A DNA stretch of 64,000 nucleotides from Diphasiastrum complanatum (taxonomy: Eukaryota > Streptophyta > Lycopodiopsida > Lycopodiales > Lycopodiaceae): the NCBI GenBank assembly GCA_029204225.1, contig CM055102.1, positions 37,750,585-37,814,584 of the forward strand, read 5' to 3'. Below are positions 60,173 to 64,000 of this stretch, in pieces (within the stretch, counting starts at the first letter, position 1; each line of letters opens with the position of its first letter). The notes under the pieces were generated by a model that was not told the DNA's origin, made no database searches, and saw only the letters and a program-made list of their open reading frames with translations. Made by a program: the position numbers and the translations under genes.

Positions 60173-60744
60173 GGACTGAGCCTCCGACCTATGGTGAGCC
60201 AGTCAAGTAGTCACAAGTCATGAGCTAGCTCTGGAGCTCAAGTCATGGCCTAGTCAGGAAGCAAGTTGATTTTGCTGCCGGGACGGCTCCCGGGACCCAT
60301 GTCCGGAAACCAGACTGATTCTGCCAGGCTTGCCAGGCTTAATCAACAAAATAAAAACTAAGTCCTAAAAAGCGTGCTTTACCAGAAAGCACTATGTTTC
60401 AGAACAGAGGGGGTGCGCCGAATCACAGCAGAACTATAGGTGGAGTCTGGCAGACAAAAACTTGGGCAGCTCAACCAGCGCCAGGAATCTAGTCGCCAAG
60501 TCTCAGCTCCCTCTACTAGCACGAGCCAGGCACAATGCCCAGCACGTGTTGGTGGCCTCGAGACCGGTCAGTCTATGTATGAATGTAACCTTTTTCAAAT
60601 CTAATAAAGTTGATCCTTGGGGATGATTACCATTTCGGTTTCGCCTCCAGGACTGGTCCAAGTGGAAGGACCCTTACTACAACCTTTTTGCGTCGCCGGC
60701 ACCTAAGGGTCCACGTCACCGACGTGTGGCTTGCCACTATGCCA
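60173..60744. other. Spacer between gypsy pol end and 3' LTR; no gene
   Basis: GC-richer, non-coding. It has doubled words (gccaggcttgccaggctt) and an AATAAA at about 60602, like the 3' end of a transcript. No polypurine tract is evident before the LTR, which supports an altered 3' end. Confidence 0.4.
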
Positions 60745-60975
60745 ATTGGTTAGTTTGGCGACCACTACACCTTGGGTTTCATGTGTGGCTTGTTTTGCCT
60801 TTGGTTACCTTTTGGGGTTGGTTGGGATTCCAGTTTTCTTAAGTCTGAATGGTTAAGCTTGTTACATTTCTAAGTTGGCTTTTACGTAAGTGCATGATGA
60901 ATGAATGTTAGACTTAAGCACGTGTTGGAAAAATCGCTCTCAAGTCCCAGCGCCCTTTGAGGCGCCGGCGCAACA
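60745..60975 (+). repeat. 3' LTR of gypsy element
   Basis: It matches the 5' LTR with scattered substitutions and a deletion of about 24 bp. It ends gcgcaaca. It may begin as early as TGTGG at 60725. Confidence 0.75.
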
Positions 60976-61197
60976 CCTAGCCTGGACCTCCCTGCTCTCT
61001 TTGAGATGTTGAGTACTCTTGCGCAACAGCACTCTCTCTCTCTGCTGGTCTGGCGGTGCAAACCCCTTCTCCTTCTTGGTCTACGCTACATATTCTCCCT
61101 CCTCTGTCTGCTTCTGTGGATTTGGTGGGCCCTCACTCTCAGCCTTTTGTCAGCTCTCGACCTCCTCTGACCTCCTAGAACCCGGCTTTCAGCCAGC

Positions 61198-62045
61198 ATG
61201 GTGGAGTTGATCGACTTGCCTCCCCCGGCCTCAACATAATCGCTCCCTCCTTCTTCAACTGCCAAGGTGGGGCCTGCAAAAGGAAATACGTCAAGAAGCA
61301 ATATCAAAGGGTTTTCAGAGAGCAGCCCCATAGATCGGCCAGGTCACTAAAGGTGATATTGTTTGTTCCTCTGCATGTCAGGCGCCCTCTTCGCAAGCGC
61401 AAGCACCCGCAGCCTCAGACACGTTCTCCTACCTCCAAGCCTGCAGAGCAGGAGCAGCAGCCGCCACATTACCTGTGCTACATTCAAGACACCTACCGAA
61501 AACTGTTGCAGCAGGCTCAACTGCATTCTCCGGCCCTGCTTACTCCCGTACAGATGGTTGCGCATATAGCGAATTTGCTCGCCGACATGACCATTTCACT
61601 CCGTCGGCTGATCTGAAGGTGCGTTCCTTTCAGCTTCATCTTGTCCTCTTTCAGGATTATATTGCTCAGCTTGCTAATATTACTGTGGTGACGTATTTCA
61701 TGGAGAAACCTCCTTATGCGGATGGGGCTAAGCGGTTCGGGGAGGTACAGTGGGGCCCTCTTGACGTTAAAGTGTTAGGCTCTCAGGCGTTGGGCAAAGG
61801 GTTTTTTCTTTTCACTCTAGGGAGTGTTGTCCAGGTCAACTCGGTGTTGGCAAACAGGCCTTATCTTTTCGGGGCTCTGGGACCTTAGGGAGCGTCACCC
61901 CTTAGAGTCTTACAGGGCACACTAGGTGCACCTGAGTCATCTTTACAACATCCTCCCCTAGTTTGAAAAAGTTGATGTTCTCATCAAGGCCAAACTAGAC
62001 CTAGGACGTATGGCACGGGCTCAATTCACCGGCCTTAACAACTTT
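61198..62045 (+). pseudogene. Retroelement-like ORF with DUF4283-type segment, decayed
   Basis: An ATG at 61198 opens MVELIDLPPPAS, with a TAA soon after and further stops. An Ala/Ser-rich region follows in another frame. Then comes a better preserved stretch: LKVRSFQLHLVLFQ...YADGAKRFGEV, LGKGFFLFTLGSVVQVNSVLANRPYLFGAL, continuing after a one-base shift into RERHPLESYRAH. The GKGFFLF...VL.NRP.LF pattern resembles the DUF4283 domain found in plant retroelement ORF1/gag-like proteins. Its last 165 bp are shared in inverted form with 59990-60172. Confidence 0.5.
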
Positions 62046-64000
62046 TGAATTAAAAAGATACATTGGCAGTAGCACAGGAAAAGTGTAGATAAAGTTCACT
62101 TACGTAAAACCTGTGTAAAGCTGCAAGTGATTTATTGACAAACTTAAGAAAGATACCTGGAAGTTCCTTGAACTTCAGAATTGGCCATGAGTGTTTATGC
62201 AGGAGGCATGCCGCCAGGTAGTGCTTTGTGTGCCAATGTGGGAAAACGGCTAGTGCATTGATTCTTCTGCAGATAATCTGCAAGTACTTCAGGGGCTCCC
62301 TCCTTAAGTTTGTCTTCGTACTCCCAAGAAGCCTCAATGAGTGGAGCCCGTAGTCACTTCACTAGATATTCACGTTGCACGCCAGTTCGCTTTCTATGTG
62401 TCAATATTTGGTGGGTGACGAAGTTCGTGTTGCCGATCAAATCGCTCATCTGGTTTGTACCGTTTGAGTAATGAGATATGAAACACATTGTGTATATCCA
62501 AGCTGGATGGCAGCGCCAATCGGTAAGCCACTGGGTTGATCTTCTTGGTGACATAATATGGTCCCGCATAAGGTCGAACGAACTTATGAGAGAAACATTT
62601 TGGTAACGCAATGTTCTTTGTGTTCAGCCACACTTGATCACCTTCCTCAAATTCCAGTCCCTGTCGATGTGGGTTCACGTCAGCTGCCATACTTCTTTGG
62701 GACTACTCTAAAAATGACTTCACCTCTGTCAGCTTTGTGTGCCACTCATTGATGAATTCCTCCACAGTGGGTACTGGGGTTTCTTGCACACCTGTAAGAA
62801 AAGAGCTTGGAACAATCGGTAGCCGACCATTGCTCATCTCGAAGGGTGCCCGTCCAGTAGATCTGTTCACTTGGTTGTTACGTGCAAACTCGAGAATATC
62901 CAAGTAGTTGACCTAATCGGATTGGTCCCAAGCAACATAATTTCGTAGATATTGTTCAATCTGTCGATTGACTCGTTCCGTTTGCCCATCTGTTTGAGGG
63001 TGATATGCAATGCTGAAATTCAGTCCAATTCCCACAAGGTGAAATAAGCAAGTCCAAAACTTTCCGACGAACTTGGTGTCTCGGTCAGAAATAATCGTTC
63101 TAGGTAGGCCATGGTATTTGAAGACACATTTGAAAAATAACCTCGCCACTTCTTCAGCTGTCACTGAACTTTTAGTTGGTACAAGGTGAGCTTGTTTTGA
63201 AAAAACGGTCAACCACCACATAAATTGAGTCGAAACCCTGGCAACGTGGTGGTTGAACAATAAAATCCATGCTCACTGAGTCCCAAGGGTATGCTGGCAC
63301 TGGTAATGGCTGGAGTAGCCCTGTTGGGGCTAGCGGTTCCACCTTCACTTGTTGACATGTAGGACATGTTTGCACATAGGATTCAACGTCTGCCCACATA
63401 TCTGGCCAATAGAAGCCTCTCTTGAGGAGTTCATAAATGCGATTCACCCCTGGATGTCCGGCGGCTAGTATGTCATGATGCTCCCTCAAGATTTTCTTCT
63501 TCAAGTTGATGTTGTCTGGAACATATACTCTGCGTTGTTTATAAACAACCATTTGGTCTTTCCAAGTGAAATGTTTACAAGGCTTTCCCAGCTGAAATTC
63601 GATCATTAGTTTCTTAGCCAACACATCTACATCATAGTTCTCTTTGATTTCTTGGAGTAGACTGGTCGCCTGGGTTGAAACCGTCGCCATCAAGTGCTCC
63701 TGTCTACTGAGTGCATCTGCTACCACATTATTCTTTCTCGCCGTATGTAGAATGTCTATACTGAATTTCAAGAGAAAGTTTTGCCATCGCATCTACTTTG
63801 GCGTGAGCATACCTTGGGATGAGAAGTACTTAAGTGATACGTTGTCAGTGAATGTCTTAAAGGGCTTTCCTGCCACATAATGTCTCCAATGCTCCACTGC
63901 TTGTACGACTGCAACCATTTCTTTCTCGTGAGTTGGCCAACGTCGTTCTACATCACTTAATTTCTTTGAAAAATATGCAACTGGTTTTCCCTCTTGCATC
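61883..64000 (-). mobile_element. Second gypsy chromovirus copy, inverted, runs off the right edge
   Basis: The minus strand repeats the first element's pol: from the right edge QEGKPVAYFSKKLSDVERRW, then RNase H, the integrase zinc module (HHDILAAGHPGVN), SMDFIVQPP, IISDRDTKF and DGQTERVNRQIE, then the GPY end and chromodomain remnant (THRKRTGVQREYLVK). It has its own lesions, different from the first copy: TAG after LTPK, a frameshift around 63180, stops near 62905, 62700 and elsewhere. RT and LTR must lie beyond 64,000. Confidence 0.9.

Larger units (their letters stand above)
55412..60975 (+). mobile_element. Ty3/gypsy chromovirus-type element with two LTRs, gag absent
   Basis: Related sequences at 55412-55663 and about 60745-60975 act as LTRs, and the left one is followed by the primer-binding site TGGTATCAGAGCC. 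The interior has a repeat-hairpin leader, no recognisable gag, protease, RT, RNase H, integrase and a chromodomain remnant. Between pol and the 3' LTR lie about 970 bp that include a DUF4283-like fragment in antisense and a stretch with AATAAA. The 5' LTR keeps about 24 bp missing from the 3' LTR. I could not confirm a target duplication. Stops and a frameshift make it non-autonomous. Confidence 0.8.

Noticed and set aside
61475-61888. Intact host gene at the DUF4283-like ORF
   Set aside because: The frame is broken on both sides (TAA and further stops upstream, one-base shift downstream), and its end is shared with the inverted gypsy repeat.

Overview
The window looks like nuclear DNA from a land plant with a large, transposon-rich genome. 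Two genes appear intact: an intronless clan-71 cytochrome P450 (CYP77/CYP89-like) at 16149-17735 (+), and a plant rhomboid-like protein closely resembling Arabidopsis RBL13 at 51226-52041 (-). Almost everything else is mobile DNA at different stages of decay, including long dinucleotide runs. I cannot name the species. The repeat load would suit a fern, lycophyte or gymnosperm, but other plants are possible.

1-12100: a possible minus-strand LTR end with primer-binding site, then the most unusual block (about 2640-9195). This is a compact cluster of five decayed genes: A1 and A2 on +, and B, C and D on -. Four of them have a TATA box 124-207 bp upstream of the start. A2, B, C and D are decayed almost only by in-frame stops (15 in total); a single possible frame shift sits near the end of D. 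Gene B reads as a histone H3-like protein: its N-terminus is MARTKQT, and its far end carries an H3 alpha-N-like segment (YKEIQKY-stop-KST). Two zinc-binding or conserved-looking proteins and two unknown proteins accompany it. I infer an undescribed mobile element or endogenised virus carrying a histone mimic. Next to it lies a decayed Ty3/gypsy relic (9420-12090, minus).

12100-28500: mostly unrecognised AT-rich DNA, plus an unknown decayed ORF (13401-13841), four copies of an 86-89 bp tRNA-derived SINE, the P450 gene with a duplicated ABRE/G-box promoter motif, and a broken second P450 copy (24888-25861). The 3' flank of the second copy was duplicated along with the gene. It carries a SINE whose empty site is preserved beside the intact gene.

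28500-38600: a pile-up of Ty1/copia and Ty3/gypsy fragments in both orientations.

38606-50013: a full-length hAT transposon with an 8-bp target duplication (CAAGGCAC), terminal inverted repeats and a decayed minus-strand transposase. A structurally complete 5.27-kb Ty1/copia element (39941-45212, TSD TCATG) is nested in it.

50022-55400: RBL13-like gene, then a minus-strand copia relic.

55412-64000: a chromodomain-type Ty3/gypsy element with two LTRs and a leader of four repeated hairpins. Its pol half also appears as an inverted copy running off the right edge. Both arms share a junction with a fragment of a DUF4283-like ORF.
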